This document shows, piece after piece, positions 1 through 8,446 of a stretch of 54,741 bases of DNA. Position 1 is the first letter of the stretch, and each line of letters opens with the position of its first letter. Both the position numbers and the translations under genes were made by a program. The notes under the pieces were generated by a model, which saw only the letters and a list, made by a program, of their open reading frames with translations, was not told the DNA's origin and ran no database searches. The DNA is taken from positions 1-54,741 of the forward strand of contig ONCH01000009.1 in assembly GCA_900316265.1 (NCBI GenBank), written 5' to 3'. Source of the DNA: an uncultured Prevotellaceae bacterium. Its GTDB lineage: Bacteria; Bacteroidota; Bacteroidia; Bacteroidales; Bacteroidaceae.

Positions 1-384
1 ATGCTTCAGCCGACAATAGACAGCTGTTACCTCGCCATTGGCCAGTCCTGTCAGCCACTCAGTAGAGAGGGGAGGGCGATGGATATCGGCAAAGACGACG
101 CGTTGCGATATAGCTGCTTTCACGCCGATATTCAGCGCCAGACGCAGACGACTGTTGTTGGGTACGCTCTTGGGCAGGAAGGTAGTGTACAGGTGGGCGT
201 TGCTTTCTTTGAGCAGCTTGAGTACGTTAGGGGTATCGTCGGCTGATGAGTCGTCGACAACGATGACCTCACCCTGTGCAGCACTTGCCACAGTCAGAAA
301 CTGTGGCAAGTTACGCTCAAGGGCTTCGGCCTGGTCATGCACGACGATGACCACCGAAATGTTATAGTTTCCTGTTCTTCCCAC
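1..384 (-). CDS. Family 2 glycosyltransferase, 3' end cut by window edge
   Basis: The 128 visible codons show the start of a GT-A fold nucleotide-sugar transferase. A beta strand (ISVVIVVHDQ) is followed by the VVDDSS motif, in which the Asp pair binds the UDP-sugar and metal, and then by the typical RLALNIGVKAA helix. The only sensible start is a GTG that follows the araB TAA stop directly (TAAGTG), so the gene is probably translated by re-initiation or coupling at the end of the arabinose operon. The acceptor-binding half lies outside the window, so the sugar and acceptor are unknown. The family assignment is fairly secure. A role in arabinose metabolism is unlikely, and it may simply be a transcriptional neighbour. 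Confidence 0.75.
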   Translation of the reverse strand, partial: MGRTGNYNISVVIVVHDQAEALERNLPQFLTVASAAQGEVIVVDDSSADDTPNVLKLLKESNAHLYTTFLPKSVPNNSRLRLALNIGVKAAISQRVVFADIHRPPLSTEWLTGLANGEVTAVYCRLKH

Positions 385-1974
385 TTACTTCTTTGCGTCA
401 ACGGCAGCCTGCTCAATGGGCAGACAAGCCTTGTAGTTCTCGATATACTTCTCGAAACCTGCGACATCCTCGGCTGTGGGTGCAATGCTGACACCCGTAT
501 TGCCTGCGAAGACAACCTGCTCCAGATAGTCGGCCAGGTTCTTACCATTCTTATTGATCAGGTAGCCAGCCAGCAGGGCGATACCCCATGCACCACCTTC
601 GCCAGCGGTTTCCATGACGCTGATGGGCGAATTGAGGGCAGCAGCCAGCATACGCTGACCTACACCAGCAGTCTTGAAGTAACCGCCGTGACCTGTGATG
701 CGGTCCACCTTGATTTTCTCTTCCTTTAGCAGGATGTCGTTGCCAATCTTCAGCACACCGATGGCACCATAGAGGTGGCTGCGCATGAAGTTGGCCAGGT
801 TGAACTTATCGTTGGCTGAGCGGACAAACATCGGACGACCCTCGGCAAGACCGGTGACAGGCTCGCCAGAGACGTAGTTGTAGGCCATCAGACCGCCACA
901 GTCGGCGTCGCCCTCCAGGGCCTTGTTGAACAGCTTGCCGTAGAGCTCGTTCATGTCGACGGGCACACCCAGCAGTTGCTGGTATTCCTTGAATAGGCCT
1001 ACCCAGGCGTTGATATCACTTGTACAGTTGTTGCAGTGAACCATAGCCACCAGCGAACCGTCAGGGGTGGTCACCATGTCAATCATCTCGTAAGGCTTGC
1101 TGAGCGGCTTCTCCAGCACAATCATCGAGAACGAAGAGGTACCGGCAGAAACGTTACCCGTGCGCTGCTTGACGGCGTTGGTAGCTACCATGCCCGTGCC
1201 TGCGTCGCCCTCAGGAGGACAAACGGGAACACCAACCTTCAGGTGGCCAGAGACGTCCAGCTTCTTGGCGCCCTCGGCGGTCAGCACGCCAGCAGCCTCG
1301 CCAGCATTCAGTGACTTGGGCAGGATGTCGAGCAATGTATAGGGCAAACCTTTAGCAGCCAGAATCTTGTCGAACTTAGCAACCATCTCGGCGTCGTAGG
1401 TCTTCGTGGCGGGGTCAACGGGAATCATACCTGATGCATCGCCTACGCCCAGCACGAACTCGCCAGTAACCTGCCAGTGTACATAGCCAGCCAGCGTGGT
1501 CAGGAACTTGATGTTCTTCACGTGCTCGTCACCGTTCAGGATGCACTGGTACAGGTGCGAGATGCTCCAGCGCAGGGGGATGTTGTAGTTGAACAGCTCG
1601 CTGAGCTCGGCAGCAGCCTTGCCGGTGTTCGTGTTACGCCATGTGCGGAAAGGCACCAGAATCTGCTGCTTCTCGTCGAAGGCCATGTAGCCGTGCATCA
1701 TGGCTGAGAAACCGATGGCGGCCAACTGCTCAATCTCGCAATCGTACTGGGCCTTCACATCCTTGCGCAGGTCAGCGTAGCAATCCTGCAGGCCCTTCCA
1801 GATGATGTCGATACTATAGGTCCACAGACCGTCAACGAGTTGGTTCTCCCACTCGAAAGAGCCTTGTGCGATGGGTTTATTCTCCTGGTCGATAAGGACG
1901 GCCTTGATACGTGTGGAACCGAATTCGATTCCCAGAATGGCCTTACCGGCCTCGATGGTTTGTTTTGCTGTCAT
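385..1974 (-). CDS. araB: L-ribulokinase, FGGY sugar kinase family
   Basis: A 529-residue FGGY kinase with an N-terminal ASKHA phosphate-binding strand ([17 protein letters not shown], residues about 13-29) and a C-terminal ATPase lobe with [10 protein letters not shown] and [14 protein letters not shown]. The family includes xylulokinase and ribulokinase. The position beside araA, araD and araR makes ATP-dependent phosphorylation of L-ribulose to L-ribulose 5-phosphate the likely reaction, and the length fits Bacteroidetes AraB. It is last of the arabinose genes but separated from araA by 211 bp that hold its own promoter-like sequence and several palindromes, so it may have extra regulation. 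A xylulokinase activity cannot be excluded from sequence alone. Confidence 0.85.
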   Translation of the reverse strand: MTAKQTIEAGKAILGIEFGSTRIKAVLIDQENKPIAQGSFEWENQLVDGLWTYSIDIIWKGLQDCYADLRKDVKAQYDCEIEQLAAIGFSAMMHGYMAFDEKQQILVPFRTWRNTNTGKAAAELSELFNYNIPLRWSISHLYQCILNGDEHVKNIKFLTTLAGYVHWQVTGEFVLGVGDASGMIPVDPATKTYDAEMVAKFDKILAAKGLPYTLLDILPKSLNAGEAAGVLTAEGAKKLDVSGHLKVGVPVCPPEGDAGTGMVATNAVKQRTGNVSAGTSSFSMIVLEKPLSKPYEMIDMVTTPDGSLVAMVHCNNCTSDINAWVGLFKEYQQLLGVPVDMNELYGKLFNKALEGDADCGGLMAYNYVSGEPVTGLAEGRPMFVRSANDKFNLANFMRSHLYGAIGVLKIGNDILLKEEKIKVDRITGHGGYFKTAGVGQRMLAAALNSPISVMETAGEGGAWGIALLAGYLINKNGKNLADYLEQVVFAGNTGVSIAPTAEDVAGFEKYIENYKACLPIEQAAVDAKK

Positions 1975-2005
1975 ATGTAATATAGGTTTTAAATTGTTTT
2001 GACTG

Positions 2006-2037
2006 CAAAGTTAACAAATTCTGTGCGCATTGCCAAA
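2006..2037 (-). promoter_or_regulatory. Bacteroidetes promoter for araB
   Basis: On the minus strand a -33 TTTG (2034-2037) is separated by exactly 20 nt from a -7 element TAACTTTG (2006-2013). This matches the Bacteroidetes sigma consensus. The predicted start of transcription near 1998 leaves a leader of roughly 25 nt before the araB ATG. Confidence 0.7.
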
Positions 2038-2060
2038 CTTTTCAGTAGATATTTCTTAGG

Positions 2061-2162
2061 GAATTTTCTATAGATTATCTCGTATTAGGCTAATACAACA
2101 AAAATTCTCTAGAGAATTTAGTCTTTATACAGCTAAGCCGTATAAAATTCTCTAGAGAATTT
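2061..2162. repeat. Alternating palindrome cluster between araA and araB
   Basis: Two identical, perfect 18-bp palindromes AAATTCTCTAGAGAATTT lie at 2102-2119 and 2145-2162, with centres exactly 43 bp apart. Between them, 2124-2146 is a near-perfect dyad with arms TTTATAC and GTATAAA. Upstream, 2082-2096 is GTATTAGGCTAATAC and 2062-2079 is a degenerate relative of the 18-mer centred on CTATAG. The cluster sits 65-130 bp upstream of the araB promoter and just after the araA stop. As DNA it could be an operator array. As RNA on the minus strand it could be tandem small hairpins followed by U runs, that is an intra-operon terminator. The sequence does not decide between these. Confidence 0.75.
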
Positions 2163-2185
2163 CCTCTGTATGACGTTCAGTCGCT

Positions 2186-3724
2186 TTACTTCAGCGCCTT
2201 ATTCAGCATGAAGTACAGCTCGTTGTTACGAAGCTGCTGCTTGAAGTCGGCTGTAGTGGTCTGCTTGTTGATGCGCACATACTCGATGCCGGTCATCTCA
2301 GCAAAGTCCTCCCAGTACTCTTCGGTGATGTCGTAAGAGAAGGCTGAGTGGTGCGTACCACCTGCGAGAATCCATGCGCCAGCACCAATCTCGAAGGTCG
2401 GCTGGGGAACCCACAGGGCAGAAGCTACAGGCAGGTTAGGCATGGGCTTGGGCTCGATGCACTCCACCTCCTGAGAGATGAGACGGAAACGGTTGCCAAG
2501 GTCAACAACAGTAGCTTTGATACCGCGACCCACCTTTGAGGTGAACACGAGGCGGGCAGTCTGCTGCTTGCGGATGCCAATGCCGAGAAAGTGAACCTCC
2601 AACTTGGGTTTGTCAACAGCAATGAGCGGACAAACTTCGAGCATGTGGCTTTGCAGGCACGATGAGCGGTCGCCAGCGAAGTTCAGCGTGTAATCCTCCA
2701 GGAATGAACAACCGGTAGGCATTCCCTGCTGGATAACCCACAGGGTACGGCAGAGACAGGCTGTCTTCCAGTCGCCTTCAGCACCGAAGCCAATACCTTC
2801 AGCCATCAGACGTTGTGAAGCAAGACCAGGAATCTGGTCGAAACCACAGAAATCGGGCTGGTTGATGTCTGCATCACCGAGGTCGTCGAAGTTAGTGGTG
2901 AAGGCAGTTGCGCCCTCATCCTTCAAGACGCGGCGCAGAGCAATCTCAGCCTTGGCTGCGTTCTTCACCTTCTCCCAGTAAACCTGCTCGCCCGACTCGT
3001 CAATCTTGATGGTGTACTCTTTCTTGTACTCCTCAACGAGTTCGTCAGCCTCTGCGTCAGTCACCTTCTTCCAGTATTCCATCAGCGAGCTGACGGGGTA
3101 GTAGTCGACATGGTAGCCCAGGCGCTGCTCAAACTCTACGCGGTCGCCATCGGTAACAGCCACGTTGTTCATATTCATACCGAACATCAGACAGCGCACG
3201 TTCTTGGCATCAGCAACACCAGCGGCAACACGTGCCCAAGTGGCAATCTGCTGTTGGGCGGCAGCATCCTTCCAATAACCACAAACCACCTTGCGGGGGA
3301 TGCGCATGCGGGTGCAGATGTGTCCGAACTCGATATCGCCATGAGCCGACTGGTTCAGGTTCATGAAGTCCATATCCATGGTCTTCCAGGGAATCTCAGC
3401 GTTGTACTGGGTGTGGAAGTGGAGAAGGGGCTTCTGCAAATCCTGCAGACCCTTGATCCACATCTTAGCAGGCGAGAAGGTGTGCATCCAGGTGATAATA
3501 CCCACACACTTTTCGTCGTTGTTGGCGGCCTTCATTACAGCCTCAACTTCCTTCGAGCTGTTAGCCGTGCCTTTGTACACAACCTTGATGGGGATGATGC
3601 CACTATTGTTCAGCCCCTCAACCATTTCCTTTGAGTGGCCGTCAACGGCAACAACAGCGTCGCCTCCGTAGAGCAACTGCGCACCAGTTACCCACCAAAT
3701 TTCTAAATTATCAAATGCTTTCAT
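2186..3724 (-). CDS. araA: L-arabinose isomerase
   Basis: A 512-residue protein, close to the usual AraA length. It converts L-arabinose to L-ribulose with a divalent metal, usually Mn2+. Family signatures are the N-terminal EIWWVTGAQLLYGGDAV, TWMHTFSPAKMWI, the QYNAEIPW segment, EGIGFGAEGDWKTA, which carries a metal-ligand Glu, and HMLEVCPLI, which carries a His ligand. The start ATG is 18 bp beyond the araD stop. It is the first enzyme of the pathway araA-araB-araD and is cytoplasmic. Nothing unusual was seen in it. Assignment is very secure. Confidence 0.96.
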   Translation of the reverse strand: MKAFDNLEIWWVTGAQLLYGGDAVVAVDGHSKEMVEGLNNSGIIPIKVVYKGTANSSKEVEAVMKAANNDEKCVGIITWMHTFSPAKMWIKGLQDLQKPLLHFHTQYNAEIPWKTMDMDFMNLNQSAHGDIEFGHICTRMRIPRKVVCGYWKDAAAQQQIATWARVAAGVADAKNVRCLMFGMNMNNVAVTDGDRVEFEQRLGYHVDYYPVSSLMEYWKKVTDAEADELVEEYKKEYTIKIDESGEQVYWEKVKNAAKAEIALRRVLKDEGATAFTTNFDDLGDADINQPDFCGFDQIPGLASQRLMAEGIGFGAEGDWKTACLCRTLWVIQQGMPTGCSFLEDYTLNFAGDRSSCLQSHMLEVCPLIAVDKPKLEVHFLGIGIRKQQTARLVFTSKVGRGIKATVVDLGNRFRLISQEVECIEPKPMPNLPVASALWVPQPTFEIGAGAWILAGGTHHSAFSYDITEEYWEDFAEMTGIEYVRINKQTTTADFKQQLRNNELYFMLNKALK

Positions 3725-3742
3725 TTCGTCGTGATTTAGTGA

Positions 3743-4453
3743 TTAGTGTTTCTGACCTTTCTGGCCGTAGTAGGCGTTGGGGCCATGCTTGCGCATGTAG
3801 TGCTTCTCGATGAGCAGCGGGTTCATCGTCGTATTGGGATTGACACAGAACGACACGAAGGCCATCTTGGCACATTGCTCCATCACCTTAGCGTTGTAGA
3901 CGGCATTGTCGGGAGAAGTACCCCACGAGAACGGACCATGGTTCTTGACCAACACAGCGGGTGTGTGGTCAGGATTAATCTTGCGGATATTCAGAATCTC
4001 GTCCACGATAACGTTACCTGTTTCCAGCTCGTACTGTCCCTTGACCTCTGCTTCTGTCATGTCGCGTGTGCAGGGAATATCCTTGTAAAAGTAGTCGGCG
4101 TGTGTGGTGCCGATATTGGGGATATCCTTACCTGCCTGTGCAAAGGCAGTTGCATAGGTGGAGTGGGTGTGTACGACGCCCTGAATGTTGGGGAACGCCT
4201 TATATAATACAAGGTGGGTAGGGGTGTCACTTGATGGGTTCAACTCACCCTCGACCACTTTACCACTTTCCAGGTCAACAACTACCATGTCCTCAGCTTT
4301 CATCTCGTCGTAAGAGACGCCACTGGGCTTGATAACTACCAATCCCTTCTCGCGGTCAATACCTGAGACGTTGCCCCAAGTAAAGATGACCAAGCCCTGC
4401 TTTACCAGGTCCAGATTGGCTTTGAATACTTTCTGTTTCAGTTCTTCTAACAT
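3743..4453 (-). CDS. araD: L-ribulose-5-phosphate 4-epimerase
   Basis: A 236-residue class II aldolase-fold protein. It makes D-xylulose 5-phosphate from L-ribulose 5-phosphate by a retro-aldol route. Visible marks are the substrate segment TWGNVSG (residues about 25-31), KPSGVSYD, the zinc-ligand histidines in [13 protein letters not shown] (about 93-105) and a third His in [11 protein letters not shown] (about 168-178). Length and C-terminal HGPNAYYGQ match bacterial AraD. The gene begins 6 bp after the araR stop, so the two are in one transcript. Fuculose-phosphate aldolase is the main alternative of the fold, but context and signature favour AraD. Confidence 0.95.
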   Translation of the reverse strand: MLEELKQKVFKANLDLVKQGLVIFTWGNVSGIDREKGLVVIKPSGVSYDEMKAEDMVVVDLESGKVVEGELNPSSDTPTHLVLYKAFPNIQGVVHTHSTYATAFAQAGKDIPNIGTTHADYFYKDIPCTRDMTEAEVKGQYELETGNVIVDEILNIRKINPDHTPAVLVKNHGPFSWGTSPDNAVYNAKVMEQCAKMAFVSFCVNPNTTMNPLLIEKHYMRKHGPNAYYGQKGQKH

Positions 4454-4459
4454 AATGTT

Positions 4460-5137
4460 TTAAAGCTTGAAGTTAGTACCTTCGTTGAAGGCATTTTTGT
4501 TGAAACGATAGAGATAGGCTCCACGCTTGGATCCTGTCTTGTCTATCAGATCGGTCTTCTCGATGAAGTCCATTTCTTTAATACGCTTACGGAAGTTACG
4601 CTTATCAACCTCCTCGCCGTTGACAGCCTCGTAGAGACGCTGTAACTGGGTGAGGGTAAACAGACCAGGAAGGAGCTGGAAACTGATGGGCGCAGTACGA
4701 ATCTTCTGCTGCATCAGCTTGCGAGCCTTGAGAATCATCTCCTCGTGGTCGGAGAACATCTCAGGCAGTTCCTCGATGTTCACCCATTCCACATCGTGCT
4801 CGGCCAGCATCTTCTGGTCGTAATCCTTCACGTTGATGAGTGCGTAGTAGGCTACGCTAACTACACGAGCTCCTGGGTCGCGGTCAACACTTCCGAAGGC
4901 ACCCACCTGGCGCATATAGACATTGCGCAGGCCGGTGAGTTCAAAAAGTACGCGGTCGGCAGCTTCGTCGACGCTTTCCTCGTTGCGTACGAAGCCTCCA
5001 TAGAGGCTCCATGCACCCTTACCAGGGTCCATAGCTCGGTGGCCCAGCAGCACCTTCAGCTTGTTTTGTTCAAAGCCAAAGATGATGCAGTCCACCGATA
5101 CGAGGATCTTCTGGTGTTCAATATAAAACTTGGTCAT
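4460..5137 (-). CDS. araR: Arabinose regulator AraR, Nudix-type (NrtR-like)
   Basis: 225 residues. The N-terminal half is a Nudix fold and the C-terminal 75 residues look like a winged helix (LTQLQRLYEAVNGEEVDKRN, then KTGSKRGAYLYRFN). This architecture matches the Nudix-related AraR described in Bacteroides thetaiotaomicron as the regulator of L-arabinose use. The Nudix box (residues about 47-69, from GGFVRNEE to LTGL) keeps the framing Gly, one Glu and Arg, but the REUxEE core reads RVLFEL, so two of the three catalytic glutamates are gone and hydrolysis is unlikely. Placement between symporter and araD supports an effector-sensing role. The effector and operator are not shown by this sequence. 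Confidence 0.88.
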   Translation of the reverse strand: MTKFYIEHQKILVSVDCIIFGFEQNKLKVLLGHRAMDPGKGAWSLYGGFVRNEESVDEAADRVLFELTGLRNVYMRQVGAFGSVDRDPGARVVSVAYYALINVKDYDQKMLAEHDVEWVNIEELPEMFSDHEEMILKARKLMQQKIRTAPISFQLLPGLFTLTQLQRLYEAVNGEEVDKRNFRKRIKEMDFIEKTDLIDKTGSKRGAYLYRFNKNAFNEGTNFKL

Positions 5138-5154
5138 GGTTGTTTTTCAGAAGA

Positions 5155-7101
5155 TTACCATAATGCGATATAGAGGATGGTCAAAATGGCAATCACGCCA
5201 AAGGCACCCCAGTTGAAAATCTTATCAGTATGGAATACCTTCAGGTCGATAGCCACCAGCTTCGGATCTTGTACCTTGTCGAGTGCATTCGAGCGCAGGT
5301 AGATAGCGATGGTTGCCGTGATGGCAGCAAAGAATATCATAGCGCCCTCGAAGCCGTGTACGTGGAAGACATCCACGAAGAAACCAGCGACGAACAGTAC
5401 AATCGATACGGCAGCAATGACGAACATGATATTGCTCCACAGCAACTGGGTCTTAATGGTGTGCTCGTCAAGCTCGTCAGCAGGAACAGACTTCTTGCTC
5501 TTCAGCGAAATCCATACGAACAGGATAACCAGCGTGATGAATACAATACCAGAACGTACAAGGAACGGCATGTCGGGGAACGCGAACTTATAAATAATAG
5601 AGAACGCGAAGGTACCGATAGCGCAGACAACAGCAGCAGTACCACTGGCACGCTTCCACAACAGACCAAGACCAAAGATAACTACCACGCCAGGATATAC
5701 GAAGGCTGAGTACTCCTGAATGAACTGGAAGGCCTGATCGATACCACCCATCAACGGATAAACGGCGATGAGGGCGATAATCAGAGCGCTGACAGAAGTC
5801 AGACGACCAACATTCACAAGACGAGTCTCAGAAGCGTTCTTGTTGATGAACTGCTTATAGATATCCATGGTGAAGAGGGTAGAGGTAGAGTTGAACATAG
5901 AAGCCAGCGAAGAAATAACGGCGGCAGCAAGTGCAGCAAAACTCAGACCCTTGACAACGGTAGGAGTGAAGTTACGAATCAGGAAAGGATAAGCATCGTC
6001 AGAACGTGTGATGGCACCAGCCAGCGACTCGCGGAGAGCCTCACACTCGGGAGCGTTCATGATGTAGAAGGCACAAACACCTGGAATACAAACGATGAAC
6101 GGAATCAAAATCTTCAGGAAGGCAGCGAAGACCATACCCTTCTTAGCCTCATCAAGTGACTTAGCAGCCAGACCCTTCTGGATGATGTACTGATTGAAAC
6201 CCCAGTAACCCAGGTTGGTCAGCCACAGAGCACCGAAGATGAGCACGATACCAGGATTGGTGAAGAACGGGTCGTCCTGTACAACAGGATAAGCATCGAC
6301 ATTACGTGTCACCACGAGGTTGAAGTGCTTGTCGGCAGGATCTTGTGCCAAATAGTCTTTGATGTGGCTCAAAGCATCCCAGGCACCACCAAGACCCATC
6401 TCGTCGCCGATAACTGACAAGGCAGCATAAGCCGTAATAAGACCACCACCTACGAGGAAGGTTACCTGCATCACGTCAGTCCAGGCTACAGAAGCCAGAC
6501 CACCGTAGATAGAGTAGATACCTGCGATAAGGAACAGCGAGAGGATGATGCACATGCGCACCTGGTCAATCTCCATACCGCCCACATTGATAATCATGTC
6601 GGTAGGCAGACCTAGAATCTGCTGGATAGCCAGGGCACCCAGCCAAGCAACGGATGTCAGGTTAACGAAGACATAGAGGAACAGCCACAGCAGAGAGAAA
6701 GCCAGACCTACACCCCAGTTGTAACGTTCGCGCAGGAACTGAGGAATGGTGAAAATCTTCTTCTCAATCATCAGTGGCAGCAGGAACTTACCTACCACCA
6801 GCAGGGTAGCTGCAGCCATCAGCTCGTAGGCAGCAGGAGCAATACCTGATGCAAAAGCAGAACCAGACATACCGATGAACTGCTCAGCAGAGATGTTGGC
6901 AGCAATCAGCGACGCACCAACAGCCCACCAGGTCAGGGTGTTACCTGCCAGGAAGTAGTCGGTAGATGATTTCTCTTCACCCTTCTTGGTGCGTGACAGG
7001 AACAGTCCCATACCAACAAGAATGATAATGTACGCGGCAAAGACCAGATAGTCCGCCATCTCGAAGCCATTATTACTTAGCGCTTCAATAATTCTGTCCA
7101 T
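5155..7101 (-). CDS. Sodium:sugar symporter (SSS/SGLT family), probable arabinose transporter
   Basis: A 648-residue polytopic membrane protein with the sodium:solute symporter fold. Features include an early TDYFLAGNTLTWWAVGASLIAANISAEQFIGMSGSA segment (residues about 47-82), typical of the first core helices and sodium site, and AVISSLASMFNSTSTLFTMDIYK (about 390-412), a hallmark of SGLT-like members. Roughly 14 transmembrane stretches are present. It lies in the arabinose operon, between the epimerase and araR genes, so L-arabinose or an arabinoside is the likely substrate. Sodium coupling would tie it to the Na+-NQR encoded 20 kb away. The substrate is inferred from context, while the family is clear. 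Confidence 0.9.
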   Translation of the reverse strand: MDRIIEALSNNGFEMADYLVFAAYIIILVGMGLFLSRTKKGEEKSSTDYFLAGNTLTWWAVGASLIAANISAEQFIGMSGSAFASGIAPAAYELMAAATLLVVGKFLLPLMIEKKIFTIPQFLRERYNWGVGLAFSLLWLFLYVFVNLTSVAWLGALAIQQILGLPTDMIINVGGMEIDQVRMCIILSLFLIAGIYSIYGGLASVAWTDVMQVTFLVGGGLITAYAALSVIGDEMGLGGAWDALSHIKDYLAQDPADKHFNLVVTRNVDAYPVVQDDPFFTNPGIVLIFGALWLTNLGYWGFNQYIIQKGLAAKSLDEAKKGMVFAAFLKILIPFIVCIPGVCAFYIMNAPECEALRESLAGAITRSDDAYPFLIRNFTPTVVKGLSFAALAAAVISSLASMFNSTSTLFTMDIYKQFINKNASETRLVNVGRLTSVSALIIALIAVYPLMGGIDQAFQFIQEYSAFVYPGVVVIFGLGLLWKRASGTAAVVCAIGTFAFSIIYKFAFPDMPFLVRSGIVFITLVILFVWISLKSKKSVPADELDEHTIKTQLLWSNIMFVIAAVSIVLFVAGFFVDVFHVHGFEGAMIFFAAITATIAIYLRSNALDKVQDPKLVAIDLKVFHTDKIFNWGAFGVIAILTILYIALW

Positions 7102-7139
7102 AAATTCTTTGTAGTATTATTTGATTAGTTGATATTTTC

Positions 7140-8318
7140 TTATTTCTCAGCTCCAAAGATGGAGAAGGAATATGAAGCATGGCTGTAATACTTCTCGCCG
7201 GGCTTCAGCACGGGACTTGCCCACTCAGGATGGTTGGGGCTGTCGGGATACTTCTGGCTCTCCAGACATACACTAACGTGCTTCGGATACTTGATGCCGT
7301 GCTTGCGGATGATGTCAGCATCCTTGCCAACACCCTGGAAGTTGCCAGAGTAAACCTGTACGCCAGGCTCGTTGGTGCGCATTTCCATCAGGATGCAGGT
7401 CTTGGGGCTCCAAAGGGTAGCGCAAACCTGTGTGTCGTCACCATTGGTGTTCAGACAGTAGTTGTGGTCGTAACCGGTAGCGTTAGCAACCTGGTCGTAG
7501 GTAGAGTTGATAGAGTCGCCAACGGCGTGGGGCTTGCGGAAGTCCATAGCGGTACCCTCCACGTCCCGAATCTCGCCTGTGGGGATGTACAGCTTGTCAG
7601 ATGCGGTGAATTTGTCAGCGTTGACATACAGTACCTGATCGTAGGCAGCCTGTGTGAAGTCGCCAGAGAGGTTGTAGTAGTTGTGGTTTGTCTGGTTGAT
7701 AATGGTCTCCTTGTCGGTCTCAGCCTCCCAAACCATATCCAGCGTGTTGTCGGCAGTCACCTTATAGGTGGTGGTAGCTTTGACGGTGCCGGGGAATCCG
7801 TTCTCGCCATCCTGAGCCACGATGGTCAGCTTCAGGATAGAGTCGCCAATCTGCTCAGCGTCATAGACCTGATTCATCCAACCTGTTGTACCACCGCCGT
7901 GCAGACAGTTAGGACCGTCGTTCTGCTTCAGCTGATAAGTGCTGTCGCCCAACTGGAACTGACCGTTCTTGATGCGGTTGGCATAGCGGCCTACGCTTGA
8001 ACCGTAGTCAGAGGGAGAGTTCAAGGTGTCAGCATACTGAGCGATGTTGTCGAAACCGAGCACTACGTCAGTTGGTTTGCCATCCTTGTCGGGAACAACA
8101 AGCGAGACGATGCGGCCACCATAGTTGGTAATGCACACCTCCATGCCGTTCTGGTTCTTCAACGTGTAGAGCTTCACGGGCTTCTCGTTGATGATGGTGT
8201 CGAACTTGGCAGGGTTAAGACCCGAAACCGTGAGGTTCTGCTCTGGTGCAGAACTACATGCAGTAAGCATAGCAGCAGCTACGCCTACAAGACAAAATGT
8301 TGCTTTTAAGCCTTTCAT
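7140..8318 (-). CDS. galM: Aldose 1-epimerase (mutarotase), predicted lipoprotein
   Basis: 392 residues with an N-terminal signal and lipobox (AMLTACSS, Cys at about 21), so the protein is predicted to be anchored outside the cytoplasm. The GalM fold is shown by ITNYGGRIVSLVVPDKDG, SVGRYANRI, CLHGG, the catalytic His in IINQTNHNYYNLSG (about 206-219), and the catalytic Glu in VCLESQKYPDSPNHP (about 351-365). It interconverts sugar anomers, probably feeding the correct arabinose anomer to the symporter encoded 38 bp downstream. It is the first gene of the arabinose operon and has a promoter with dyad symmetry in front. Specificity for arabinose is inferred from context only. Confidence 0.93.
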   Translation of the reverse strand: MKGLKATFCLVGVAAAMLTACSSAPEQNLTVSGLNPAKFDTIINEKPVKLYTLKNQNGMEVCITNYGGRIVSLVVPDKDGKPTDVVLGFDNIAQYADTLNSPSDYGSSVGRYANRIKNGQFQLGDSTYQLKQNDGPNCLHGGGTTGWMNQVYDAEQIGDSILKLTIVAQDGENGFPGTVKATTTYKVTADNTLDMVWEAETDKETIINQTNHNYYNLSGDFTQAAYDQVLYVNADKFTASDKLYIPTGEIRDVEGTAMDFRKPHAVGDSINSTYDQVANATGYDHNYCLNTNGDDTQVCATLWSPKTCILMEMRTNEPGVQVYSGNFQGVGKDADIIRKHGIKYPKHVSVCLESQKYPDSPNHPEWASPVLKPGEKYYSHASYSFSIFGAEK

Positions 8319-8332
8319 TTGTTTGATGTTTT

Positions 8333-8387
8333 AAGTTGTAAGTCAAATTTTGGGTGTAAAATTACAACTTATATTTGACATGACAAA
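8333..8387 (-). promoter_or_regulatory. Promoter and candidate operator of the arabinose operon
   Basis: On the minus strand a -33 TTTG (8384-8387), a 19-nt spacer and a -7-like TAATTTTA (8357-8364, last base off consensus) precede galM by about 38 bp. Two interleaved inverted repeats overlap it: AAGTTGTAA (8333-8341) with TTACAACTT (8362-8370), and GTCAAAT (8342-8348) with ATTTGAC (8373-8379). Dyads straddling the -7 and the start of transcription are a natural place for AraR, but no AraR site has been matched here. Confidence 0.5.
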
Positions 8388-8446
8388 ATAAAACACCAAA
8401 AAAATGCGGTAATTAATAAATATTATTAATCTTTTGTCTACGAAAC

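Noticed and set aside
7179-8000. Open frame of 273 codons on the plus strand
   Set aside because: It is antisense to the galM-like gene, Val/Leu-rich from reversed codons, without motifs.
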